A stretch of DNA of 64,000 nucleotides from Hericium rajendrae. Its lineage: Eukaryota > Basidiomycota > Agaricomycetes > Russulales > Hericiaceae. Location of the stretch: NCBI GenBank assembly GCA_033439255.1, contig CM065887.1:124001-188000 (forward strand), in the 5' to 3' direction. Positions 45,065 to 56,313 of this stretch are shown in pieces. Under the pieces are notes generated by a model. It was not told the DNA's origin. It ran no database searches and worked only from the letters and a program-made list of their open reading frames with translations. The translations under genes and the position numbers were made by a program. How positions within the stretch are numbered: the stretch's first letter is position 1; every line of letters begins with the position of its first letter.

Positions 45065-46008
45065 GGGCATTGGATGCCACGGCGCAGAGGGATATGGCCC
45101 TGATTTAATTGTACCCTTGTAAATAAGACTCATGTAATACAAGAAGACCTGGCTATTGTGTGAGCCACACTGCAGAAAATATGAACCATTGGACTTATAA
45201 CTTGGTATGTGTATATGCAGCCTCGGCCTCTAGAATACACAAATCCTATCAACTACAGAAGCTACAGTAGAGCTCTCCCTGACACATGTAACACTGAGTC
45301 GTGATTAGTACCTAAACACCGGCTATCATATTCAACCGGCTATCTATTTGTAGCACAGGCACTGATATCGTAGCTTGATGTAACATCATCCTGGCTATCG
45401 ATCATAAAACACTTTTTCCTGATGCGTGTTAATATGGCCATTGATAGTATTATTCAGAAACACTTGAGTTTATGTTTATAGCTAGAGAATTGAGAGAGAT
45501 ATAGCCAAATTACTGATTCAGACTCCTAGAAGGCAAAAATAAAATCAATCTAGACAACATACAACAGTTGACAGACTTTCAAAGGCCACACTTATGTATT
45601 TCATAAATGTAAACACAATTTTTGAGAAGTCACATACAACAGCGAGCCTGACCAGGCTCGCTGTTGCATATGACCATTATTTTGTCATTAGTTCAACTCT
45701 TGCTAGTAACAAAGTTTAAAAATAAGAGATAAGTATAGAACAATATACTTTGAAGATGGAGATCTTTGCAGCATTACATTACTAGTATATTCAATTCTCT
45801 ATTATCTTATTAATTCTGTAAGAATAACACTACAAAGTTAGAACAATTCAAAAGGAATTGTATTGCCGTGCAGAGCATCGGCCCTCTTCCCCCAAGTATT
45901 CATTCACTTATAAGGCAAACAATTTATGTCAACTGAAACCTTCTGAAATCAAGTTTTCTGCACGTTCCAAGCTGTTTCCTGCATTTTGAACTTTTTGACC
46001 TCAGGACA

Positions 46009-46305
46009 TGTAACAAGTGCACTTTTCTTACGACTTTCACACCTGAGCTGAACAGAATCCATGTTACCCAGAGGGGTAGGGATGGATTGCACAATACAGG
46101 TATGGATGTCGTGGATGAAAAGTTAAAACCTACAGTGCCGGCACAGCCGGCACTGTGGATCCATCGAGTACAAACAATTGCAAACAATCCCTCTGACGCA
46201 TGATATCAATGCCTCCGGCCCGGGCTCCTTCCGCTACGCCTAAGTCACTCGCTGACGCGCGCCCAATTGCGCACGTCGTAAGGCGTCGCCTTGCGCCGCC
46301 TTACA
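46009..46305 (-). repeat. 3' LTR of the gypsy-type element
   Basis: Starts TGTAACAAGTGC and ends GCCTTACA in plus orientation. It contains a palindrome CAGTGCCGGC/GCCGGCACTG and a 40-bp block absent from the other LTR. Confidence 0.93.
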
Positions 46306-46318
46306 CCCTCCCCCACTG
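46306..46318 (-). other. Polypurine tract of the gypsy-type element
   Basis: On the minus strand AGTGGGGGAGGG directly precedes the 3' LTR start TGTAAGGCGG, where plus-strand synthesis would be primed. Confidence 0.8.
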
Positions 46319-46347
46319 GACTGAACCCACAGTCCACAATATGTCCC

Positions 46348-48454
46348 CTATTCGTCGCCGTAGTCGATGAAGTTGTCGTCCAGTGGCCCCTCGAGATTGG
46401 GTTCAGTGACGGGGGTATCTCTCGGTCCTCGAGGACCAGTTGATTCCTCGCCACTGATTGCAGGGATCTCGTCATTGTTTGACGAGGGGGGCGCTGGAGA
46501 TGGTACGGAGTGCTCATCGCGTAGTGGTGAGAGTGCGGCGAGGGGCGACATTAGCGCGTGATGGGGCGTGCTCGCGGTGGAGTCACGTCTTGGGCGAATT
46601 GGGGGTGTAGTAGCCCGAATGGTGGTGGACGATGACACCGCGGGCGTCGTAGTGGAGGTAGTGGCGGGCGCATGGTCGGCGCGCGTGTCCATGACATCGT
46701 CACCCACGTCGCGTTGCGACGGCGTGGGGAGTGGCCGCGCAAAGACGGTCCGGGCGGTGGGCTCCGCATCCCAGTCGTTGTTGTCGTCGCGGGCGCGCTT
46801 GGATGCAATGTTCCGGTGGATGTGACATATGTCCTCTAGGATGGGTATCATCCAGGGGGCAATGCTGTTGCGCCGGAGGTGCGCGACGATTTGCGGCATG
46901 GAAAACTGTTCCATGTCGCCTCCGTATGGGATGGCTACTGGCGGCGTGGTGGTGGCGGGTTGCGTGCTGCTATCCGACAGACGGCAGAACCAGCCCGGAA
47001 TGGAGAATAGCTCCGTTACTCAGTCGTTCCACCGTCGCCGCCAGACATTGCTCGACTCGTGAGCCGCCGTAGGGCCGCTGTTCGTGACGAACAGCCAGGA
47101 CTCAACGTTCCTGACGGTGAAGAATCCATGGGTTCCCTCGACCCCCGTCGGCGCGAATCCTGGGTTTGCTTGCCAGTGCGCTGTCGTCTCCTCCAGTGAC
47201 CGGTCGTTGTGTGTTACCACCAGGTCACGGTTGTGCGGAGTTGCAGTCGGTGGCACTATGGCGGTCCCTCCCCCCCCGAGCACCAGGCCCCTCAGTCCAT
47301 GATGGGGGCTGAGATGAGCCGGGCGCAGTGGGTGCGTCCGTCATGGTGACATCGGCGGAGGGAGATGCCCGCGCGCGGGTGCGGCGGGGTTCGCTGATGC
47401 TGCCCGCCGCCTTGCGCTTCGCGGGAGGGGGTGCGCCCATCGGTGTCATGACGGGGGGCGGAAGACCCTCCCGTTCGGCGTGGCGAACGTTGCCCTCGTG
47501 TGCCCATACGCGGATGATATGGCGCTGCATGAGGGTGCGGGCGGCGGTGGGGACGGCGTTCGCCTCGGTCACGAGGTGACGCATGCGGGCGAGCGCCGAC
47601 CGGTTGCGGCGGGAGGCAGCAACGAGGGCGAGAACTTCCGCCTCGTTGTGCACCTCACGGCGCGAGTAGTCGCGACGGTCCTCCGGCGACGAGTGAGTGC
47701 GGCCAGAGGATGCGGCGATGGCGCTGCTGGAGTGCAGCACTGACTGGAACGATGAGCCGTACGTGCCGACGAATTGCGAGCTGGTGGGCGGCGGCGGCGC
47801 GGAGGACCCAGCCGGGGCGTTGCCCCAGGCGGGGGGCGCGGGCGTCCAGGTGGACGCGCTGGTGTCGGCGGGGCTGGCGCCCCAGACACGCGCACGAGAT
47901 TCCGCGGCGATGCGTTCGAACTCAGCCGCGGACCGCTCCTGGTCGTACTTGCGGATTTTGTCCGCCTGGGACTTGTCCCAGGCGCGGGCGTCCCGTCGGG
48001 TCTGCTTAACCTCGTCGTCGTCGGCCCACGCGAGGTTGTCGTCCTCGAGCGGGTCCTCATCGAGCCCGGCCTCGAATGCACGCATATCCTCGCCAGTCAT
48101 GCGATGGTTGCGGCTGGTCGAGGCGGGCGCGGACTGGGTAGGTGGACGGCGAGGGGGGCGGACGTCGATTGACCGGCGGCAGCCTCACGGCTGCGAGGGC
48201 GCCGGGATGATGACGCTCCACGGTGGGAGTGCCCGGACCCGCGACGTGGAGAGCGCGAACGGGACAGGGGGCGTGGCGGCGTGCACCCACGGCGCGGGGT
48301 AGTGTCGGGGCGGGGAGAAGGATCGTGCGTCGGACGGTCGTGAGGCCGTACTGACGCAGCGATCTGTGCGGCGGCCTGGGGACGATTGTGTACGACGAGG
48401 TGATTGCGCAGCTCCCGCTGTGCGTGTTCCTCGGCGGCACGGGCGCGATCACGT
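46348..48454 (-). other. Extra coding region of the LTR element, distal part
   Basis: A fossil region between integrase and 3' LTR with two long minus-strand frames of Ala/Pro/Ser/Asp-rich composition (MTGEDMRAFEAGLDEDPLED; MEQFSMPQIVAHLRRNSIAP). I recognise no domain. Its position resembles the additional 3' gene of some long fungal and plant gypsy elements. It is parted from its proximal piece by the DNA element at 48464-52196. Confidence 0.5.
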
Positions 48455-48599
48455 TCGAGACGGCACCAGTCCCAGCTATGAAATTATATTGTGTACCAGC
48501 AACTTGCCTAAATCGTATTACAAAAAACCCGGCAGTTGCTGCTCGGGACCTTGCCACGCACAATATAATTCACTCATATTATAATGTACGTCGGGGCCG

Positions 48600-49740
48600 C
48601 TTACCGGGCCGTACACTATGCACTACCGCGCGCTTAGCGTGCCTACGCACTCGGCACCGTGCCCGCTTCGTCTCGGCACCGTCCACCGCCCTGCGTGCTT
48701 CCCGCCTCGGCTACGCGCTCACCGCCTCCCGCCCTCGGCTACGCGCCTGTGCCCGCCTCCCGCCACCGCCGCTCGCTCCCCGCGCCGCCGCCGCTCCCAG
48801 CCGCCGCTGCCGCCGCCGCTCCCCCCGCCGCCGCCGCCGCTCGCTCCCAGCCGCCGCTGCCGCCGCTCGCTCCCCGCCGCTGCCGCCGCTCGCTCCCCGC
48901 CGCTGCTGCCGCTCGCTCCCCGCTGCTGCCGCCCGCTCCCAGCCGCCGCCGCTCGTTCCCAGCCGCTGCCGCCGCTCGCTCCCCGGCAACGTTGCTGCGA
49001 CGCACGTCATCAGCGCCACAGGCGCTGCTGCCGTCGTCGTTGCTGCGTTGCTGGCGTGGTGCTACGCCCGCACGCGGCCGCCGGGACCTGTGCGCCGTTG
49101 CTACGTACCCCACGCGGTCGTTGGGGCATTTCGCGTGGGCGCTGGGCATCGCGCGCGGGGCTGGCGTTCGGCGCGGGTGCTGGGGCCTGAATGCGAGTGG
49201 GTGGGGGGGAGGGGGCAGCGCGCCGTTGCTGCACTGTGCGTGCCGGTGCTGAGGTGCTGCGCGTCGCGCGGGGACCTGTCGCGAGTATTGAGCGACGATT
49301 GCGGATGTTGGGCCGCGGGCGCGCGATGCGCGATGCCTATGGGCCGCGCGCACGCGCGCCGGGTGCCGTCGTGTGCGTGGGTGCTGGCGCCACGCACGCG
49401 CAAGCGCGGGTGTTGGGCGCGTGCATCCACGTCGTTGTACGCGGCTGTGTACGCGTCCGGGGGCGTGTTGTGCGCGCTTCTGCGCGTGTCCAACGTGTGT
49501 GGAGGTAGGTGAACGGCTGTGGCGGGCCGTGGAGTGTGTGGTCGAGGGGCGTGGAGCGCGGCGAATGCGCGGTTGGCGTGCGAGATGAGAAGGGCGAGCG
49601 GAAGGGAGGCGAGACGCACGAAGAGCGCGGAGGTGAGCGTGAGCGCGAGAAGGGAGGAGGACAGGTAGGAGTGCAGGTGGAGAGGGAGAGGATGAGCGCT
49701 GAGCCGTGACGCAGCTCGGGATTTGCCGAGCCTCGGTGGC
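48600..49740. repeat. GC-rich arm of element Y, left
   Basis: Low-complexity ccgccgctcgctccc units between 48760 and 48990, then gcgcgtgcatcc-like words. It is preceded by a hairpin gtacgtcggggcc/gggccgtac at 48583-48615. Confidence 0.75.
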
Positions 49741-50639
49741 TGAAGGCCGAGAAGACCGAGGGAGGAGGAGGAGACAAATCGCAGGCGGTTTCTGGACTGC
49801 GTATGACCGAAATTGACGCGTAAATACGTACCTATAGTAGCTTAGCATACCTACTAGACAAATTGAGCGATTATTTGAAATATTAGAGCCAGGAAGGTGA
49901 AAATACGGGAACCTTAGGTCATCCTAATGCATAGTTCAGGTGGTGCAGGCTTCAGCCTTTCGAAATTGGAGAAAAGAACTGTTCGAAATGTTTTGAGAAG
50001 CTATATACCATATATTTTCATAAGTACAAATATTTTAGTGAAGTTTTAAGACCTCGAGACTCGAAAAGCTTGTAGAATCTGGCCTGAAACGACCGAAAAA
50101 CATCAATCTTACCCAGATCCTATAGATCTGGGACACAGAAAAATCTAATAAAGTAGTATTACATGATTACAGTACTCCCCGCTACATGATAGCAGACCGA
50201 TAGATGGTAGGAGAGAGGTGTGCTAAGAAATCGCGACTCGAATCGGATGTCCGGCATGCCCGAGACGTCGATTCGAGCTCGACGCGTTTGGCAGTATTGA
50301 CAAGCGCCGTCCATTTTAGACGTGCTTATCAGTGCATCGCATACAGAACAGCTCTGGTGCATTCAATTCATACAAAACTTCGTATACACGTTATTATACA
50401 GCTACGCTATTATTCTTAGAGTTTAATGAAATTTATACGCCTGGAGAAACATGTTCGAATGTCGGCCAGCCTCTTTCGGTGCCCTGTTCGGCAATTGCCG
50501 ATCGGTGCCACAAGGCTCGCTCAACCCGTCCTCTTCCTCGTCCTCCCATGATCAAGCAGGGACAATCCAGGGCTCAACAGCCCCCAGATTCATAAGTTTT
50601 TTGTTTGTACATTTGTATATTGTACTATACTAACCATTT

Positions 50640-51835
50640 CTTCTCTTTTTTAGCTCCCCGAGTGCGCTGACGTGGCGTAGCAGGCCACACGACGAGCCCC
50701 CCCCACAATACCCTCCTTCCTGCGTGCTCGCAAACGCGCGTCCGGCATCGCCTGCATGCTCGCGCACTCGCACGACGCGACATACCGCCCACCTGACAAC
50801 GCCGCACGCGCCCTAGCAACCGCGCGTTCGCGCCAGGGCCTCCATCTCGACCACCACCTCCCTCGCGCTTGCAAATGCGCGCCCGACATCTCCCAGCTGT
50901 ATGAAGGGCAGCTCACCGGCACGCAAGGCCCCGTGCTCGCAAACGCGTGTCATCAAGGCCTCTCAGAGTCGCGCGGAACGACTCCCGCGGACACCCCACC
51001 CCCACTCCCCCTGCCCCACGCGCACGCGCGTTTGAATGCGCGCGTTCGCGCCAGCCCACTCCCACTCCCACTTCCACATGCACAGGCCCGGAATCGACGC
51101 GCACGGACCAGCAACGACACGCGGGTGCAAACGTCGTGTACACCATCAAGACACACTCCCCGCGCTCGCCCCATCCCCCTCCTGCACGTACATCATGGTG
51201 TTGCGTGCCGGGAGCATCAGCACCGCGTCGGCGCCCTTCAGCGTCAGGCCCACGCGCTCCAGCATCGCGCCCGCGCCCGCGCGTCCCAACCCGTGCCTGC
51301 GCATCCCAACCCCGTGCCCCGCGCGTCCCGGCGCCGTCCCCGCTCCAGCACCTTCCCCGCGAGCCTCCCGCGCTCTAGCGGCGAGCCCCCGCGCCCCAGC
51401 ACCGAGCTCGCGTGCCCGAGCGCCCATGCCCACGCCCTAGCACCCATGCCCGCTTGAGCACCGTACTCGCCCGCCCCCCGCCATGTCTCGCGCGCCCCAG
51501 CCCCGTACCCGCGCATCCAGCGCCGCGCCCGCCATCCCAGGCCCGTGCCTGCCGTCCCAGCGCCGCCCCTGCACCCTAGTGCCCCACCCCGATCCTCGCG
51601 CGTGCACCTCGCCCGCCCGCTCCCACGTGCAGGAGCCATCAGCAGCGCGCGGCTGATGTGCGGCCAGTGCAGTGGGCGGCGCGTGCGGAGCGGAACGAGC
51701 GGCTGCACCGACCGGACCGCAGCGCATACGCTCTGCAGCCGGCGCACGGCGAGTAGCGCGCGGCGCGTGCGTGCAGTGCGTGCGTAGCCGCGGTGTAGGG
51801 GCAGAGCAGCACGAGCGGGCGCGGGGCGGCATCGG
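50640..51835. repeat. GC-rich arm of element Y, right
   Basis: C-rich sequence with cgcgcccgcg and ccgcacgcgc words and many overlapping frames. No gene. Confidence 0.65.
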
Positions 51836-51849
51836 CAGGGCGGGATAGG

Positions 51850-51995
51850 ACGGTAGGCGCCGGCGAGCGCGCAGCGAAGCGCGAGGAAGCGCCGGCGAGC
51901 GCGGGATGAAGCGCCGGCGAGCGCGGGATGAAGCGCCGGCGAGCGCGCGGAGAAGCGCCGGCGAGCACGCGGGGAAGCGCCGGCGAGCGCGCATT
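51850..51995. repeat. 21-bp tandem repeat in element Y
   Basis: Units near gaagcgccggcgagcgcggg plus one base, about six to seven copies, some shortened to 18-19 bp. Confidence 0.9.
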
Positions 51996-52004
51996 AGCGA
52001 CGAT

Positions 52005-52080
52005 GGCCGAGATCCTTAAGATCTCGGCCGATATGTTTTTCTCGGAATATCATATGTTTTCGCGGCACCCTGGGTGCCGC
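52005..52080. other. Two perfect hairpins closing the right arm of element Y
   Basis: GGCCGAGATC/GATCTCGGCC around cttaa (52005-52029) and GCGGCACCC/GGGTGCCGC around t (52062-52080). Confidence 0.95.
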
Positions 52081-52205
52081 CTTATAGGTGTGAATTATAA
52101 TGTGCATGGCAAGGCCCCGGGCAGCAACTGCCGGGGTTTTTGTAATACAATTTAGGCAAGTTGCTGTATATAATGTATTTCAGTGACTGGGACACCTCGA
52201 GACGG

Positions 52206-52675
52206 TAGGCCTCGACGTCAGCCTCGGCGCGGGCGACGCGTAGACGGAGAGACTCGTTCTCCTCGTCATGATGATGGATGCGACTCCACGTCTGGCACTT
52301 GCCGTTGTCGACGAGCTGCCGCTCGAATGCGGCACGCGCGCGCGCGGCAGCTGCAAACGACGGGTCGTCGTCGACGAGGTGCGCGCGGTATGCGCGACAC
52401 ACCTCGCATACCTCATCCTCGTGGACCACGGCATGGATGGATGGGTCGTACGCCCAGCCATCGTAGCGGGGCAGAGGAGGAAGAGGGGTGGTGGCGGCGC
52501 CGGAGGCGTCACCGCATGGGCTCTGAGGTGCGGTGACCTCAGAGTCGACGTTCATGGCCGTGGAGCTCTCAGGGAGCTCCTGCTGAGTCGTCGAAGACGA
52601 CTCGGCGCCGACGGCGGGCGGTGGAGGGGACTGCGCGGGCGTGTTGAGGGTGCGGGTGTTGCTGGGGTTAGACAT
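52206..52675 (-). other. Extra coding region of the LTR element, proximal part
   Basis: Fossil frame beginning MSNPSNTRTLNTPAQSP and holding a Cys/His-containing stretch (HEDEVCEVCRAYRAH) and a helical part (LRLRVARAEADVEAYRLEV). It resembles nothing I can name. It is cut by element Y. Confidence 0.5.
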
Positions 52676-52837
52676 GGTGGTGGTCTGAGAGAAAAGAGGG
52701 AGGCGACTCGGAGTCGCCGCCTACCTCGATGGCTCAGGCACCATCGCGCGCCCACAATTTTACAAAAGCGGAAGAAAGCTTAAACGGGTTATGTAAGCAA
52801 CCCTACAATAGCGCGCAGTGGCGGTACGCGTTCTCGG

Positions 52838-54286
52838 CTAACGCCGAGATGCGCACCATTTCGGGACTTGCCGAGCGCGAGCTGCTGGAGCAGGCGCTCG
52901 TTGCGGTTGCGACTTCACCGTGTGGTCACGGCGTGCGAGGGACTGCCAGTTGGCAGTCCCCTGGAGCTCTAGATATCGATCTAGGGCTTCGAGCTCCTGG
53001 CAGACTGCAAGAGTCTCCCAGGTGTGATTGCCCAGTGACCAGCGGACGTGGAATTGGAGTTCGTTGCCCACCCATTGGTGGCCGACGATCTCGTCCACGT
53101 ACCATTCCTCGTCGGCGGGCTGCCCGAAGTCGTAGAATAACTTCGTCTCCCGACGCGGGAATAGCGCGTCGTCGTTAGGTTCGTGGCGGCGTAGTAGTGC
53201 AGCGTGGAATATGGGGTGTATTCTGCGCCGTCGAAGTTCGTCCGGCAATTCCAACTTATAGGTGGAGGTGGCGGGATGACTCTCCAGTACGGAGAATGGA
53301 CCGATGTACTTTGGGAGGAGCTTCGATGCGCGGCCTTTGGGCATATTCAAGTTCTTCGTGGAGAGGTATACAAGGTCGCCGACCTTGTGTGCGATCTCGG
53401 GTGTCCGATGGGAATTGGCGTAGTACGCCTGATTCATGCGGCTCTCGATGATGGCGTCGTGAGCGATGGACAGGTTGGTGCACGCATGTTGTGCGAAATC
53501 CTGGACACCCTTGTATAGCGACGTGGCGATAGGCTGGCGGCCCATCATCGGCATGTAGCCGTAGTTGAGTTCGAACGGGGCGAAACCCGAGCTCGAGCTC
53601 ACATTGGAGTTCAACGCGAACTCAACCATGGGTATCCGATCCACCCAGTCCTCTTGGCTGGGTGTAACGGAATTCCGCAAGACTTGTGCGATAGAGCGAA
53701 TGACGCGTTCAGACGCGCCATCTGTCTGTGGGTGAAATGACGTGGACATGAGGAGCTTCGTACCCGAGAGACGATGGAGTTCACGCCAGAACGTCGACGT
53801 GAACTTCGCATCGCGGTCGGATACGATAGATTCAGGTACCCCATGAAGTCGGACTATCTCTTGGTAGTACAACTGTGCCAATTCAGACACCTTGGTCTGC
53901 GTCGTAATTGGGAGTAGGTGTACCATGGACGTGAGCCGACAGATGACTACCCAAAGGTAGTCTTTGCCGCGTGCTTCGGGAAAAGGACCAACAAAGTCCA
54001 TCCCGATCGATGCCCAAGGATGGGTCGGGATGGGCATGTTATGGAGAAGGCCTGCGGGCGGCTGGTTGCTGGTCTTTGTCATTTGACAAGACCCGCAGCT
54101 CGCGCAGAACTTCTCCAATTCGCGTCCGATTTTGGGCCACCAGTACCAACGGCGCACGTATTCTGATGTCTTCTGACTCCCGAAATGGCCGATGGTCATA
54201 TGAGCGGTGTCCAGGATGATCTCGCGAATGCTGCGTCCTTTGAGTTTAGCTTGGGGGACACATAGCACTTCCGCGTCGTCGACCAA
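52838..54286 (-). other. Integrase and chromodomain region of the LTR element
   Basis: Fossil pol part. It shows an HHCC zinc-binding start (HMTIGHFG, then CASCGSCQ), the integrase core with D, D and E (GMDFVGPF; VSDRDAKF; TDGASERVIRS) and a C-terminal chromodomain (EEWYVDEIVGH, then FHVRW and WETL) that would steer integration to heterochromatin. This makes it a chromovirus of the Ty3/gypsy group. Confidence 0.93.
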
Positions 54287-56271
54287 AGGAGGCCGTCGTG
54301 CAATCGGAATGTGGGGAATGTGTCAATACTAGACAGCACCTTGCTGAAGAAGGGGTCATCAATGTAGCCCTCCTTCAATAAGCTGGTCCAGTCCGCGCCA
54401 CCCTCTACGCGTTCGCGCAGAGGCGGACCATCGGTCATTGTGCTGAGGACGCTCGGGTCGGCATGCGTCGCACGCGGTCCTGGCTCCGGCGGGGCAGTCG
54501 GTGCGCGCTGTTGAGCAAGCGTCGCTGCCTCAATGTCGCGTTCCGCCGTACGTTCTTGTATCTTCCGTGGGCGGAGCTCCATGGCTCGTATTTCCTCAAT
54601 GCGGGTGGGTGAGAGATCTTCGCCTTCGGGGTCAAGGAGAACGTCGATGTTGACGTACTCGGTGCCCGGAAGCTCTTCCGTGACCGACTCGTAGTATCGC
54701 GAGAAGCAGTCGGCCACCTTGTTAAGTCGACCTTCGATGTACTGCAGCTTGTAGTCGTACTTGGATAGGAATTCTATCCACCGCGTCTGGCGAGGGGATA
54801 GATTCTTCTGAGTATCGAGGAACTCTAAAGCCTTGTGGTCGGTGACCACAGTGATTTTTCACCCAATGAGTTTATCGGACCATTTGGAAAGAGCTTCCAA
54901 TATGGCGATAGTCTCCTGTTCGAACGTTCGGTAGTTTCGCTGCGCGTTCGAGAACTTCTTGGACATGAATCCGGCCGGTCGGCAGGATTCCCAAGTCGGT
55001 CCCTGACCGTACATGGCTCCGACACCATAAGTCGATGCGTCACAGATGATCCAGATTGTCTCTGGATTCCTGGGATCGATCGGCTTGAGGATCGGCATTT
55101 TGCATGCCATGGCTTTGATCAGGTCGAAGCACTGTTGATGGGTCGCGCGCCAGTCGAATATTCGGCCATTCCTCACCATCCCGGATAGTGGTGAGGTGTA
55201 TAATGATAGGTCGGGCATGAATTGTGCTAGATACTGAACCAACCCCAAGAACCGCTGTACTTCATTGAAGTTGCAGGGGGTGGGCCAGTTACGGATCTTT
55301 GCCATCTTGTCGCAATCAGCGTGTAGTCCGCGATCATCGATAATGTGGCCCAGACAGTCCATCTTTGCGGAATATATGTCACACTTCTCCTGGCTCAGAA
55401 ACATGTGATTGTTTCTGAGTCGGTCGATGACCATTCTGAGATGTTTTTCATGCTCTTCGATGGTGTTGGAGAATATGAAAATGTCATCAAGGTAGACGTG
55501 TACAAATATGCCAATGAAGTCGCTGAATATGGCTGTCATGAGCCTTTGGAATGTAGCAGGGGCATTGCAGTCCCCTTGCTGCATAACATGGCTCAAGAAT
55601 GTGCCGTATACCGTTGCGAAGGCGGTCTTCCATATGTCTTCAGGTTCGATGCGTATCTGTTCGTATGCATTGCTCATGTCGATTTTCGACCTGTACTTCG
55701 CACGGGCGACGTCCATTCTGATCTGATCTTGATCAGGGAATGGAGTTACATCCTTCCGCGTGTTGTCATTGCGTTTTCGAGCGTCTACGACGGTACGCAG
55801 TTTACCCGACTTCTTTGGTATACAAAGGAGTGGGGCGGCTTGGGGGACTGTCTTGGACTCCCACCAGCCTGCGTCCGAGTATCGCTGTATCTTCCTCATG
55901 AGCTCCGGCTTTAAAGCCTCGGGGCACTTGGGAAGATGATAGCGATTCTCCTTGGCGTCGTCGAGCAGTGGAATGCAGTGATTTACTTCGCGGAATGGGG
56001 GCAGTTCTGGCGGTACGGGACACATTATGTCCTTCGCATACGCATACCAGGCGTCCCTAAGTCTCGGAACATCGCTGGGTTCTAGTGTGGGACGTTGGTC
56101 GGGAAGTACACTTTCCAGTGACTTCTCGATCTTGTGCCGTATTGTTTTTCTCTCGTTTTTATTCATATATCTCATCGGTTCCGGGACCGATGAGTGGGTC
56201 GTGGGGTAACTTAGTGTGCCCACAGACGGCATCCGTCCGTCCCGAGGCAAGTGTGGTTTGCCTTGCCTCAT
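54196..56271 (-). other. Reverse transcriptase and RNase H region of the LTR element
   Basis: Fossil pol part. Motifs in order: RTVVDARKRN, KIDMSNAYEQI, the catalytic YLDDIFIFS, LGHIIDDRGL, an RNase H-like CDASTYGVGAMYG, and VTDHKALEFL near its end. Typical Ty3/gypsy arrangement and length. Confidence 0.93.
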
Positions 56272-56313
56272 CGAGGTTGCGGGTTCAACTTGCGTCGATC
56301 CCGCATCCTCGAT

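Larger units (their letters stand above)
41422..45424. mobile_element. Foldback-like element X4 with two opposed minisatellite arms
   Basis: Inverted ends are CATCTGGAAAAAGTGT and CATCAGGAAAAAGTGT (reverse strand), with CGT on both sides (41419-41421, 45425-45427). Behind 450-bp and 360-bp sub-terminal parts lie two GC-rich arms of about 1.4 and 1.1 kb, G-rich on opposite strands and each entered through the same hairpin (41869-41904 and, inverted, 45029-45064). The middle (43350-43860) holds two more hairpins. No transposase frame exists; all long frames in the arms follow from the 20-bp period. The layout recalls Foldback elements of other eukaryotes. Confidence 0.85.
40404..45896 (+). repeat. 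R1 repeat, copy 5, split by element X4
   Basis: R1 runs 40404-41421 and resumes 45425-45896. Second-type head; hairpins at 40920-40960, 41217-41303 and 45628-45674. It is inserted into the duplicated block described before it. Confidence 0.9.
48464..52196. mobile_element. Long-TIR DNA element Y (Mutator-like candidate) nested in the LTR element
   Basis: About 120-bp inverted ends (48464-48590 and 52080-52196), sharing cagcaacttgcctaaat and a hairpin around ccggcagttgctgc. TCGAGACGG is duplicated on both sides (48455-48463, 52197-52205), and 9-bp duplications with long inverted ends suggest a Mutator-like element. Inside are two GC-rich arms (48600-49740, 50640-51995) around an AT-rich middle, with no transposase that I can recognise. 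Long frames in the arms overlap on both strands and are composition artefacts. It is younger than the LTR element. Confidence 0.8.

Noticed and set aside
48388-51994. Frames of up to 374 codons in element Y
   Set aside because: Composition artefacts in ccgccg-type repeats, present on both strands with no recognisable motif.
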